64,000 nt of DNA from an uncultured Alphaproteobacteria bacterium. Its GTDB lineage: Bacteria; Pseudomonadota; Alphaproteobacteria; Rs-D84. Positions 8,668-17,924 of the stretch are shown piece after piece. Numbering within the stretch: the first letter of the stretch is position 1; each line of letters begins with the position of its first letter. The stretch lies in the NCBI GenBank assembly GCA_944389535.1, contig CALXMS010000004.1:1-64000 (forward strand), in the 5' to 3' direction. The translations under genes were made by a program, and so were the position numbers. The notes under the pieces were generated by a model that worked only from the letters and a program-made list of their open reading frames with translations, was not told where the DNA came from and ran no database searches.

Positions 8668-9003
8668 ATGTCAAAAACTATGAAAGAAATAATGATTGCT
8701 TTGAATCAAGTACTAACGACGACGGTATGGGTTAACGAAGATCGTCAAATAATATCTTTGGCCGACGAACTTCGCATAGGTCATAATAACGCACCGCGAT
8801 CAATTGAAGATTTACCAAGAACCTCTTTGGTTGGGGCATATGTATCATTACAAATTCGTACAGATAATTTTGATATAGCGGCAGAAACCATGGAAACAAA
8901 AACATTGGCATTACGTGTAAAAGAAATGGTATTTGCAGAAGCAAAAAAGATTATGGACAGTGCAGATGGTGCTCAATCAAATCAAGTTGCACGTGCCGCA
9001 TAA
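8668..9003 (+). CDS. Small protein of unknown function
   Basis: Not recognised. A 111-residue soluble protein, with an Ala/Glu/Lys-rich helical C-terminal half and no signal peptide or membrane segment. It has a strong ribosome site (AAAGGAGGG, 9 nt before the ATG) and its own promoter, which supports that it is real. It is divergent from mraZ. Confidence 0.7.
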   Translation: MSKTMKEIMIALNQVLTTTVWVNEDRQIISLADELRIGHNNAPRSIEDLPRTSLVGAYVSLQIRTDNFDIAAETMETKTLALRVKEMVFAEAKKIMDSADGAQSNQVARAA

Positions 9004-9072
9004 ATAAACGCCCTATAACAGCGGTCCATTGGGCAATATAAAAAGTTTCTGGGGAACCAGAAGGAAGGGAGA

Positions 9073-9108
9073 AAATACCGGCAAGTAATTGCCGGTATTT
9101 CTTTCTTT
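9073..9108. terminator. Bidirectional terminator
   Basis: Perfect 12-bp stem AAATACCGGCAA/TTGCCGGTATTT with loop GTAA, followed by CTTTCTTT on the plus strand. It sits between the convergent 8668 gene and the autotransporter gene and probably serves both. A smaller hairpin TTCTGG/CCAGAA lies just before it (9047-9062). Confidence 0.8.
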
Positions 9109-11815
9109 AAAACCGCATTACTCCGCGCAAATGCATGATGTAATTTGTATAATCTTTACGCACCTCTGCGCCGCAACCAAATTCTAATTCCGCAATCGGG
9201 TTAAATACTACCCGTAATTTCACTTCACCGTTAAACGCCCAACGCGGTAAATTTTTTCCGGCTATTGTATATAATAAATTATTTATTTCTACCTGAGCAT
9301 TATCCACATCAGAGCGCGCATCATACGAAGCACCGACGCTTAATTCAGGTATTATATTTACTTTGCCTACAAATAAATTTTCGCGCGCAATGGTCATATC
9401 TGTATATGTAGTTAAGAAGTGCAAATTCTTAGACATAACGGTTTGCTGTACTTCGTCTGTAGCACTGCCCCGATGCATCAAAGTATATTTTACACCAACG
9501 CGTGGTGTGGCGCGCCAATTCATAGATGCAAACCTATACCCTAAATCCATCCAACCAGAATATGTATAAATAGAAGGATTATTTAATATTTGGAAACCTG
9601 CAACATTCTTTGTTTCGTTCATATCTGTATAAAACATATTTACGCCAGATCTTAAAATTATATTATATGGTGCATATATCGCATATAATCCACCACCATT
9701 TGTCGGTGCATGTATTACACGCGCCAAACTTTTCAATCTATCATACTGATACATATAAGACACGCCTAATGTTAAATCATTAAAAGCATATTCTGCCCCC
9801 AACGCACCACCGAAACCATACATATCAAAATCTGCATATTGACGATTTCCTTTCAGCTGTCCGACAGAACCAAAACCAGATAGCCACAACTTGCCATTAG
9901 CAATATAATATTTGTCTGTATTATCGTTATCTATCAGCGATAAAAAATGATCTGTATATGACGAAGATAATATTTGCATCAACGGGGCCGAAGTCGGCGC
10001 CAGCGCAGTCAAAGCATGCAAATAATCAATAGCGTTGGTCTGTAATAATTCATCCATACGTATGTATACATCGTGTTCTAGTACATTTAATTCCGATGGT
10101 TCCGTCTGCCATGCAAAAGCTGTATTTAAATTATTCTGTGTACCACCTGCAGCATTTATAACATCATTAAAGTCGTTCTGTTGCGCTATTTCATACCATC
10201 CATTACCGATCTGAGTGAACATATAAATATTGTTATTTATCTGAGCGGAAAAATTATCAATCACAGAACCGTTACCACGTAATATCTGTACGGTTAATGT
10301 CTTATTATTTTCCATTGCATCAGGTGTTAAAACCACATTCATGTTTGCACCGTCAGATATATCAAACGAATTTGCATTAACATAACCATAGGAATTACTG
10401 TCGTTTATCACCAAATTTAAAGTAGAACCAGCACCAAATATAGCGTTATTTACATTGATAGACGAAGTACCTATGTCTAGCGTTCCACCAGTTACATTTA
10501 ACGAATCCGCAGAAAAAAAACTACCCCCATCAGCAATCTGAACTGTTCCATTATATATATTTATATTACCGTTAAAACCACTCATATCAGCATTTAAAAC
10601 AATGGTCCCTGCATTAGGAACATTTTCTTCATTAAATATATACGTATTATTTATATCAACTTCACCTGATCCTGTTATTCCGTCATTAAAAGTTATTGTT
10701 TTACCAGCTGACGCATTCATACTTAATTTACCGGTTGAATAAATAGCATTTGATATACCGGCAGATGTATTACCGTTAAAAACCATATCGTTTTCATTTG
10801 CTATTAAATATAATTGCTCTAAGTTGAATATCGCTCCGCCACCCTCTGTTGCTGTATTATCTTGGAAAGAGCTATCAACGACATATATATCGTCCCAGTT
10901 ATAAATTGCACCACCATACGTCGCGCTATTGCTTGTAAATTGTGTATTAGTTATTACAGAATATAATGTGTCACCTGTGATACCGTAATTACCTATGGCG
11001 CCACCAGTTTCACCGGTGTTATTTTCAAATATACCATTTGTAAGATTCATATTACCTGTAGTATAAATTGCCCCAGCATCTGATGTTCCATTATTTGATA
11101 TAAATTTAACGTTATTCAATGTCATTTCATTTGAATTATAAAGCGCGGCCCCGCTAGACGCGCTATTTGACACAAAAATTCCATTAGAAATATTTAAAGT
11201 GCCGTCATTAAATACCACGCCACCATAACTACTGGCAGAATTATTTTGAAATATAACGTTATCAAAAGAAGCGGTAGTTCTGTATTGTCCGTATAATACC
11301 CCACCGCTACCACGAGTAACGCTGTTATTGCTAAACACAGAATTAGTAATATGCGATATACCATTATTTGTTTGATATAATACACCACCTCTGCTGGTTG
11401 CGGTATTATTTTCAAATGCTGTATCACTGACCGTAACCGTTCCACCCAAATTAGAAAACAAACCTCCCTGATAATTCATAAAATTATTATAAGATTGATT
11501 TATACTTGCACTGTCACCAGACGTAGTAAAACTTCCGCCATTAGATAAAGAAAAATTATACCCACTAGACACTGTAAAACCATTTTGCATATCACCATTA
11601 AAAGCAAAACCACCACCATCTATTATGGTTGTTTCTGCCCCAGCTGTACTCAGCAATCTATTTGATGTTAAATTCTCTGTAATCGTTATATCATTTTCTG
11701 TACCTGCCGTTTTATATAAATTATAAAAAGTTGTAAAATCTGGTGCATCTGCTGAAAATGCTTTTGTCGAACAGCATAAACAAATAATTATAAAAAAAGA
11801 TATGTGTTTACGCAT
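9107..11815 (-). CDS. Autotransporter with polymorphic-outer-membrane-protein-like repeats
   Basis: A 902-residue type V secreted protein. A signal peptide covers about residues 1-22. Residues about 60-370 hold many repeats of the kind FxNNxA...GGAIYN, as in chlamydial Pmp proteins and other right-handed beta-helix passengers. A less repetitive stretch follows, then a C-terminal autotransporter barrel from about 640 ending in the OMP signature Arg-Phe. It should be an exposed surface adhesin-like protein. Ribosome site GAGGAGAAG. A TTGATA-like -35 is upstream but the -10 is unclear. Confidence 0.88.
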   Translation of the reverse strand: MRKHISFFIIICLCCSTKAFSADAPDFTTFYNLYKTAGTENDITITENLTSNRLLSTAGAETTIIDGGGFAFNGDMQNGFTVSSGYNFSLSNGGSFTTSGDSASINQSYNNFMNYQGGLFSNLGGTVTVSDTAFENNTATSRGGVLYQTNNGISHITNSVFSNNSVTRGSGGVLYGQYRTTASFDNVIFQNNSASSYGGVVFNDGTLNISNGIFVSNSASSGAALYNSNEMTLNNVKFISNNGTSDAGAIYTTGNMNLTNGIFENNTGETGGAIGNYGITGDTLYSVITNTQFTSNSATYGGAIYNWDDIYVVDSSFQDNTATEGGGAIFNLEQLYLIANENDMVFNGNTSAGISNAIYSTGKLSMNASAGKTITFNDGITGSGEVDINNTYIFNEENVPNAGTIVLNADMSGFNGNINIYNGTVQIADGGSFFSADSLNVTGGTLDIGTSSINVNNAIFGAGSTLNLVINDSNSYGYVNANSFDISDGANMNVVLTPDAMENNKTLTVQILRGNGSVIDNFSAQINNNIYMFTQIGNGWYEIAQQNDFNDVINAAGGTQNNLNTAFAWQTEPSELNVLEHDVYIRMDELLQTNAIDYLHALTALAPTSAPLMQILSSSYTDHFLSLIDNDNTDKYYIANGKLWLSGFGSVGQLKGNRQYADFDMYGFGGALGAEYAFNDLTLGVSYMYQYDRLKSLARVIHAPTNGGGLYAIYAPYNIILRSGVNMFYTDMNETKNVAGFQILNNPSIYTYSGWMDLGYRFASMNWRATPRVGVKYTLMHRGSATDEVQQTVMSKNLHFLTTYTDMTIARENLFVGKVNIIPELSVGASYDARSDVDNAQVEINNLLYTIAGKNLPRWAFNGEVKLRVVFNPIAELEFGCGAEVRKDYTNYIMHLRGVMRF

Positions 11816-11884
11816 TTTTCTTCTCCTCTGCTTATATATACAGAGTTATAAAAAATGCGTTCTATATCAATACGGACATTTTCC

Positions 11885-11910
11885 CAACAAAAACCCCACA
11901 TAAGTGAGGT
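11885..11910 (-). terminator. Terminator of plsX
   Basis: On the minus strand stem AACCTCAC/GTGGGGTT (one G-T pair), loop TTAT, then TTTTTG, 23 nt after the plsX stop. Confidence 0.7.
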
Positions 11911-11932
11911 TGAAAATATTTAATATACTTAA

Positions 11933-12997
11933 CTAATCTTGCGTTACGATTTCATCTCGAATTTTTGAAACCGATGCCGCACGTGCTGCAATAACATCAT
12001 TTAAATTTGCACCTGTTAAATCCGCAGCATACTTAATAGAATTAGCAAACGCCAATGCGTCACTGTTACCATGAGTTTTAACTGCAAAACCTTTTAAACC
12101 TAAGAAAGTTGCCCCAGCATACGAACGCGGATCAATCTTATTTTTTAACCGTTTAAAAACATGAACTAAAAAGAACGCCCCGATAATTGCTAATATAGAT
12201 TTCTTTAAATTATCCACCAAAACGCGCTTAATTAATTTAGCGGTACCTTCAACGGTTTTTAAAACGATATTACCTGTAAAACCATCTGTAACAACAACCT
12301 GTACGTTACCGCCGCCTATATCATTTCCTTCAACAAAACCGATATATTCATAAGGCAGTTCATCTTTGTGCTCTGAAAGTAATTTATTTAATTTCTGTAA
12401 AGTATCGTTACCTTTTGTATCTTCTTCCCCGATATTCAACACACCGACTTTTGGACGCGCCATTTTACCGATTACTTCTGCATAAACGCTGCCTAAAATT
12501 GCAAAATCAAATAATTCACGTTCGCTACATTGAACGTTCGCACCTAAATCTAATACGACAACGCGCGAATCACCCCCACCAGATGGTAACATAGTTGTAA
12601 TTGCAGGTCTTGAAATACCGTCTATGGTCTTTAAAGCCAATTTTGACAATGACATTAAAATTCCTGTATTACCAGCACTAATTACGGCCGCAGAATTACC
12701 TTCGCGCACATCTTTAATGGCCATATACATAGAAGTATCTTGTGAATGCCGAATTACATCACGCACTTTATCGGTACCTTTTATAATACCTGGTGCTTCA
12801 ATCAATTCGCAATTACGTGCAACGCGCGGGTATTTTGCCAACAATGGGTTTAGTACTTTTGACTGCCCGAATAAACGAAAGAAAACCTTGTCCTCTCCGT
12901 TTTGATATAAGAACTGATTTATTCCGCCCAATACGGCATTAGGACCTTTATCCCCGCCCATTGCATCAATAGCTATGATTTTCTTTTCTGCAGACAT
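11933..12997 (-). CDS. plsX: Phosphate acyltransferase PlsX
   Basis: PlsX makes acyl-phosphate from acyl-ACP, the first step of phospholipid synthesis by the PlsX-PlsY route. The 354-residue protein begins IAIDAMGGDKGP, the family hallmark, and retains the glycine-rich SAGNTGILM and DLGANV motifs. It lies after rpmF as in many bacteria. No Shine-Dalgarno sequence is visible before the ATG, and a hairpin with a T-run separates it from rpmF, so its expression may be attenuated. Confidence 0.95.
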   Translation of the reverse strand: MSAEKKIIAIDAMGGDKGPNAVLGGINQFLYQNGEDKVFFRLFGQSKVLNPLLAKYPRVARNCELIEAPGIIKGTDKVRDVIRHSQDTSMYMAIKDVREGNSAAVISAGNTGILMSLSKLALKTIDGISRPAITTMLPSGGGDSRVVVLDLGANVQCSERELFDFAILGSVYAEVIGKMARPKVGVLNIGEEDTKGNDTLQKLNKLLSEHKDELPYEYIGFVEGNDIGGGNVQVVVTDGFTGNIVLKTVEGTAKLIKRVLVDNLKKSILAIIGAFFLVHVFKRLKNKIDPRSYAGATFLGLKGFAVKTHGNSDALAFANSIKYAADLTGANLNDVIAARAASVSKIRDEIVTQD

Positions 12998-13003
12998 GAT
13001 AAA

Positions 13004-13052
13004 ACTAAAAAAAGCAGAACAGCATCACAAATCATATGCCTAATTCTGCTTT
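13004..13052 (-). terminator. Hairpin terminator/attenuator between rpmF and plsX
   Basis: Minus strand stem AAAGCAGAA/TTCTGCTTT (arms 13052-13044 and 13019-13011) closing a 24-nt loop, followed by a run of T that ends 7 nt before the plsX ATG. It may end rpmF transcripts and let a fraction through to plsX. Confidence 0.6.
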
Positions 13053-13068
13053 TAATCCTTTATTAATA

Positions 13069-13218
13069 TTATTTTGCGCCGCACGCTGGACATATATGAT
13101 GTGGACGTTTCTTTTCACCACACGTCTTGCACACAGTGCAAGGCATTACAGACAATGCGTCATGAGAACGACGCTGTGCGGAACGTGCTTTACTTGTTTT
13201 ACTTTTTGGCGTTGCCAT
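13069..13218 (-). CDS. rpmF: 50S ribosomal protein L32
   Basis: A 49-residue protein beginning MATPKSKTSKARSAQRRSHD, with the zinc-ribbon cysteines CTVCKTCG and CPACG near the C-terminus. This is the zinc-binding form of L32. The ATG has AAGGAT 6 nt upstream. It precedes plsX, the usual neighbour. Confidence 0.95.
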   Translation of the reverse strand: MATPKSKTSKARSAQRRSHDALSVMPCTVCKTCGEKKRPHHICPACGAK

Positions 13219-13245
13219 TTTTTATCCTTTTATTTACAGTTAGAC

Positions 13246-13273
13246 ATTTTATTAAAATCTTATGCTTTTGCAA
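13246..13273 (-). promoter_or_regulatory. Promoter of rpmF-plsX
   Basis: Minus strand TTGCAA (13273-13268), 16 nt, TAAAAT (13251-13246). The same palindromic TTGCAA on the plus strand has TATAAC 17 nt away (13291-13296), pointing into the HAD gene in antisense. Confidence 0.6.
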
Positions 13274-13281
13274 GGAAAACT

Positions 13282-13680
13282 TTACTCTGATATAACGCGC
13301 GCGACAAACATACCGTGATTATGTAATAAACCTATTACTGCGCTGTGATCATCTAACCCCATATAAAATTTAAAACCTTGCTTTTCTAATTCAACGACTT
13401 TTGCCAGCTTATATTCTGCTGTTGTACCAGGGTAATCATGAGGTTTACAGAAAACGCGCTTTTTAATATCTGGCAACATATTATTAATGTGTTGTTCCAC
13501 TTTTTCTTGCCCGATAGCCCATCGACCGGTAATGAACACTATTGTAAAATCACGACCGAGCGTTTCCAAAACCTTTATCATATTATCATTAGGTTCACCA
13601 AAACGATCATAGTTAGCAATCGCAAACTTTTTATTCACAACGCCATCTATGTCACAAAAAATTGCTGGTATTTCTTTCAT
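13282..13680 (-). CDS. Small HAD-like protein
   Basis: A 132-residue HAD-superfamily protein. Motif I is CDIDGVV (Asp10, Asp12), motif II the Thr in VFITGR, and a Lys at about 85-90 plus GLDDH near the C-terminus give motifs III and IV. No cap domain is present, so it resembles small polynucleotide-kinase-type phosphatases. The substrate is unknown. No clear ribosome site is seen. Confidence 0.75.
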   Translation of the reverse strand: MKEIPAIFCDIDGVVNKKFAIANYDRFGEPNDNMIKVLETLGRDFTIVFITGRWAIGQEKVEQHINNMLPDIKKRVFCKPHDYPGTTAEYKLAKVVELEKQGFKFYMGLDDHSAVIGLLHNHGMFVARVISE

Positions 13681-13693
13681 CTTTTACATATCT

Positions 13694-13735
13694 ACGCCCA
13701 GTGATGAAATGTATTCATCACTGGGCGTTTTTCTG
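13694..13735 (+). terminator. Strong terminator in plus orientation between two minus-strand genes
   Basis: Perfect 15-bp stem (13694-13708 with 13714-13728), loop ATGTA, then TTTTTCTG on the plus strand. In the minus direction, the expected one for rpoC, no T-run follows. It could still act on rpoC transcripts as a 3' stabiliser, or end a plus-strand antisense transcript. Confidence 0.7.
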
Positions 13736-13742
13736 ATCAAAG

Positions 13743-16700
13743 CTATATATCTAATAACTGTTGCTGAGAATTACCCTCACGCGCCAGTTTTTCAGCTTTT
13801 TCTTCTTCTTTAGCAATTTCACGAACGCGGCGAACATATGCACCCGTACCAACCGGTATCAATCGACCTACTATTAAGTTTTCGTTTATACCGACCAGTT
13901 TATCTGTTGCACCGCTGATAGCAGCATCAACTAGTACTTTAGTAGTCTGCTGGAACGATGCATTAGATATGAACGAGCGACTTGTTAATGAAGCACGCGT
14001 CAAACCAACCAATACTTGTGATGCTTCAGCTGGTTTTCCACCATCACGTATAACACGCGCGTTTTCTTCTTCAAAATCAACGCGGTCAACGACTTGCCCC
14101 ATCAAGAAACCTGTATCGCCTGGACTTGTTATTTCCACACGACGCGTCATTTCTCGTATCAGAATTTCAATATGCTTGTCGTTGATTGACACACCCTGTA
14201 AGCGATAAACTTGTTGAATCTGTTCAACCATAAACGTAGCTAAGGCTTTCTGACCCAATATACGTAAAATATCTTGTGGAACAGGATCACCGTCAACCAG
14301 CTTATCAGCCTTTCTTACGGAATCACCGCTACGCACCAAGATGTTAGTTCCCTTCGGTACAGCATATTCTACTGGTGCCGTTCCATCATCAGGAATAATA
14401 CGTACGATGATTTTTGACTTTGCGTCTTCTAATTCAATCGTACCATCTACTTCTGCTAACAAGGCCGGGTTAGACGGACGACGAACTTCTAGCAATTCGT
14501 TAACGCGCGGCAAACCACCGGTAATATCGCCTGTACGCTTTGTTTGTACAGGTATTCTTGCCAGAACGTCCCCTGCGGCAACCTTTGCACCGTTTGACAC
14601 GTTAAGTATTGAATACATAGGCAACAAATATTCGGCGATTTTCTTACCACCCAAAGAAATGACTTGCCCCTTATCGTCAACTAATGTGATTGCAGGGTTT
14701 AATGCCTTCTTCATATTTGCTTTCCAGTTTATAACTTTACGAGAAACGATACCTGTTGTTGAATCAACTTCTTCTTGATAGGAAACGTTTTCAATCAAGT
14801 CTTGGAACTGAACGGTACCATCTTTTTCAGCAATTATAGTATTTGCATATGGATCCCATTCTGCAACTTTTGCACCTTTTTCTACCTTGTCACCATCGTT
14901 TACAATTAACATTGCAGCATAAGGTAATTTAGTAGAGAACTGTTTTTCTCCTTTATTATTAACAACAGTTAATTCGCCGTTACGAGATAAAACAACTATA
15001 CGTCCTGCAGAATTCTTGATCGTATTAACGCCAGACAATTTAATTGTACCGGCAACAGGAACTTCTATGAAGTGGCTTTCTGCCCCCCCAGACGCAACAC
15101 CACCAATATGGAAGGTACGTAACGTCAACTGAGTACCAGGTTCACCGATAGACTGTCCTGCAATTACACCGACAGATTCACCAACATGAACCAATGCCTG
15201 ACGAGATAAGTCCATACCGTAACATTTTGCACACAAACCGTCACTGCAGCATGTCAAAACGCTGCGAACGTCAACGCTTGGTAACCCAGATTCGTTTATC
15301 TTACGAGCCGCAACTTTCGTTACCAATTCACCGGCAGGAACAATTACTTCCTTGGTAATAGGATGTACAATGTCATGTGCTGCGGTACGTCCTAAGACAA
15401 CATCCCCTAGTGGCACAGACAAAGTACTGCCCTGATATACTGGTTTGGCAGTAATATATTCTTTCGTTCCGCAATCATGTTCTGTAATAACTGTGTTCTG
15501 CGCCAATTCAACCAAACGACGTGTCAAGTAACCAGCGTCAGCGGTCTTCAAAGCCGTATCCGACATACCTTTACGCGCACCGTGGGTTGACGTAAAGTAT
15601 TCCGCCATGGTCAGACCTTCCTTAAAGTTCGAAATAATAGGAACTTCAATAATAGAACCGTCTGGTTTCTGCATCATACCACGCATACCAGCAACCTGCT
15701 GAATCTGACGCTTTGAACCACGGGCACCAGACAAAGCCATCATCAAAACAGAATTCCAATTATCACCTGTTGTCTTACCCAGCGCGGCATACGCCAAATC
15801 ACCAATCTTATCGGTTGTGTTCTGCCACAAGTCAATTAACTTATTGTGCTTTTCACCACCTGACAATAAACCGTTCTGATATTGTTCATTGATTTCTTCG
15901 GCTGCTTTTTCTGTTTCTTCAATTATAGTCTTTTTTTCTTCTGGAATGACGATGTCATCATAACCGATAGAAATACCACTACGTGCAGCCTGTTCAAAAC
16001 CAGTATCTTTCAAAGCGTCAGCTAATAGAATCGTCGCCTTATCACCGCAACGTTCGTATGTCGTTGCTAACAAAGATTTGATTTCACCAACTGGCATAAC
16101 TTTATTTACCAAATCAAACGGCATATTTTCTGACTTCGGTAACAATTCACCCAAAATCATACGACCAGCCGTTGTCTTATAAATCTTACCGTTAATACGT
16201 GCAACAATTGGTGTATGTAAAGTGATGGTTTTGTTTTCCAAGGCCATCTTTACTTCATCCATATTCGCAAAACGTGGTGATTTATCTGTGTGTTCACCGT
16301 TTATCAAAGAGATATAGTAAACACCCAAAACCATGTCTTGTGACGGAACGATCATAGGTTCACCGTTTGCAGGTGACAAAATGTTGTTTGAAGATAACAT
16401 CAAAGTACGCGCTTCCAATTGTGCTTCTAATGAAATTGGAACGTGTACAGCCATCTGGTCACCGTCGAAGTCGGCGTTAAATCCTTTACATACCAATGGA
16501 TGCAAGCGAATTGCCTTACCTTCAATCAATACTGGTTCAAAGGCCAACATAGACAATCTATGCAAAGTCGGCTGACGGTTTAATAATACAGGATGTTCAT
16601 GGATAACCTTTTCCAAAATTTCCCAAACAACGTCTTCACCGTTTTCAACCATCTTGCGAGCCGTCTTCAATGTATTTGCATAATCACCCGCCATTAAACG

Positions 16701-17852
16701 CGCAAACACAAACGGTTTAAACAACTCCAAAGCCATCGTTTTTGGCAAACCTACCTGATGTAATTTTAAAGACGGTCCAGACACAATAACAGAACGGCCA
16801 GAATAGTCCACACGCTTACCCAACAGGTTCATACGAAAACGACCTGATTTACCGCGTAATGAATCAGACAAAGACTTCAACGGACGACGGTTCTGAGAAA
16901 CCATCGGGCGTGCCTTATGCCCGTTATCAAACAAAGAATCAACCGCTTCCTGCAACATACGTTTCTCGTTACGTACGATGATTTCAGGTGCGTGCATTTC
17001 AATAAATCTTTTCAGACGATTGTTACGAATGATTACGCGACGATACAAGTCATTTAAATCAGACGCAGCAACGTGCCCCGCATCCAAAGTTACCAACGGA
17101 CGCATATCTGGTGGGATGACAGGAATTACGTCCGGTAACATCCATGCAGGATCAGTTTTAGAATCTAAGAAAGCTTCAACCAGCTTTAATTGCTTAATCA
17201 AACCTTTACGCTTTGAATCGGATTTTGTTTCCGCCAACTCTGCACGTAAACGAGTACGTTCATCGCCCATATCCAAATTAGCAATTATGCTGCGTACGCC
17301 TTCCGCCCCTATGCCAACGTGGAAAGCATCCGCACCGAATTCTTCAACGGCTTTCTGATATTCGTCTTCACTGATGACGTCGTACTGTTTCAAACTTGTC
17401 AAACCAGGTTCAATGACGATATACGCATCATAAGAAATGACCTGCTCTAACTTTTTCTGCGGCAAATTGTTTAACAACGTTGCAATTTTACCTTCACGCA
17501 AGAACCACGTATGCGCAACTGGCATTGCCAATTTGATGTGTCCCATGCGTTCACGACGAACGTTGGATGGTCCAACTTCAACCCCGCAACGTTCACAGAC
17601 TACGCCACGGAACTTTATTCTTTTATACTTACCGCAAGCGCATTCATAGTCCTTCACAGGACCGAAAATCTGCTGACAGAACAAACCATCTGGTTCTGGT
17701 TTTAAAGAATGATAATTTATAGTTTCTGGTTTTTTAACCTCACCATGAGACCAAGAAAGAATTTCTTCCGGTGACGCAATAGTGATACGTAACGCATCAA
17801 ATTGTTCCTTCGTCTCAATCTGTCCAAATATCTTCTGCAACATATTGGTCAT
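13743..17852 (-). CDS. rpoC: RNA polymerase beta' subunit
   Basis: RpoC, 1369 residues. The N-terminal zinc site (CACG and CERCG), the catalytic NADFDGDQMAVH, the trigger-loop region and the second zinc site (CSDGLCAKC) are visible. The start is ATG 17852 with GGAGC 7 nt upstream. It follows rpoB after a 72-nt gap that holds a 9-bp hairpin. Confidence 0.98.
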   Translation of the reverse strand: MTNMLQKIFGQIETKEQFDALRITIASPEEILSWSHGEVKKPETINYHSLKPEPDGLFCQQIFGPVKDYECACGKYKRIKFRGVVCERCGVEVGPSNVRRERMGHIKLAMPVAHTWFLREGKIATLLNNLPQKKLEQVISYDAYIVIEPGLTSLKQYDVISEDEYQKAVEEFGADAFHVGIGAEGVRSIIANLDMGDERTRLRAELAETKSDSKRKGLIKQLKLVEAFLDSKTDPAWMLPDVIPVIPPDMRPLVTLDAGHVAASDLNDLYRRVIIRNNRLKRFIEMHAPEIIVRNEKRMLQEAVDSLFDNGHKARPMVSQNRRPLKSLSDSLRGKSGRFRMNLLGKRVDYSGRSVIVSGPSLKLHQVGLPKTMALELFKPFVFARLMAGDYANTLKTARKMVENGEDVVWEILEKVIHEHPVLLNRQPTLHRLSMLAFEPVLIEGKAIRLHPLVCKGFNADFDGDQMAVHVPISLEAQLEARTLMLSSNNILSPANGEPMIVPSQDMVLGVYYISLINGEHTDKSPRFANMDEVKMALENKTITLHTPIVARINGKIYKTTAGRMILGELLPKSENMPFDLVNKVMPVGEIKSLLATTYERCGDKATILLADALKDTGFEQAARSGISIGYDDIVIPEEKKTIIEETEKAAEEINEQYQNGLLSGGEKHNKLIDLWQNTTDKIGDLAYAALGKTTGDNWNSVLMMALSGARGSKRQIQQVAGMRGMMQKPDGSIIEVPIISNFKEGLTMAEYFTSTHGARKGMSDTALKTADAGYLTRRLVELAQNTVITEHDCGTKEYITAKPVYQGSTLSVPLGDVVLGRTAAHDIVHPITKEVIVPAGELVTKVAARKINESGLPSVDVRSVLTCCSDGLCAKCYGMDLSRQALVHVGESVGVIAGQSIGEPGTQLTLRTFHIGGVASGGAESHFIEVPVAGTIKLSGVNTIKNSAGRIVVLSRNGELTVVNNKGEKQFSTKLPYAAMLIVNDGDKVEKGAKVAEWDPYANTIIAEKDGTVQFQDLIENVSYQEEVDSTTGIVSRKVINWKANMKKALNPAITLVDDKGQVISLGGKKIAEYLLPMYSILNVSNGAKVAAGDVLARIPVQTKRTGDITGGLPRVNELLEVRRPSNPALLAEVDGTIELEDAKSKIIVRIIPDDGTAPVEYAVPKGTNILVRSGDSVRKADKLVDGDPVPQDILRILGQKALATFMVEQIQQVYRLQGVSINDKHIEILIREMTRRVEITSPGDTGFLMGQVVDRVDFEEENARVIRDGGKPAEASQVLVGLTRASLTSRSFISNASFQQTTKVLVDAAISGATDKLVGINENLIVGRLIPVGTGAYVRRVREIAKEEEKAEKLAREGNSQQQLLDI

Positions 17853-17888
17853 ATATTTTGCTCCTTTCAGTCGCTAAAAGTCTTACCC

Positions 17889-17916
17889 GACCGACGCCCA
17901 AACTCGTGCGTCGGTC
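17889..17916 (-). other. Intercistronic rpoB-rpoC hairpin
   Basis: Stem GACCGACGC/GCGTCGGTC, 9 bp, loop 10 nt, no T-run after it. It probably acts in mRNA processing or stability. Confidence 0.6.
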
Positions 17917-17924
17917 AAAGTAAA

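Noticed and set aside
13438-13704. Plus-strand 88-residue ORF opposite the HAD gene
   Set aside because: Shadow frame; if a plus-strand RNA exists it is more likely non-coding antisense, since no ribosome site or protein features are visible.
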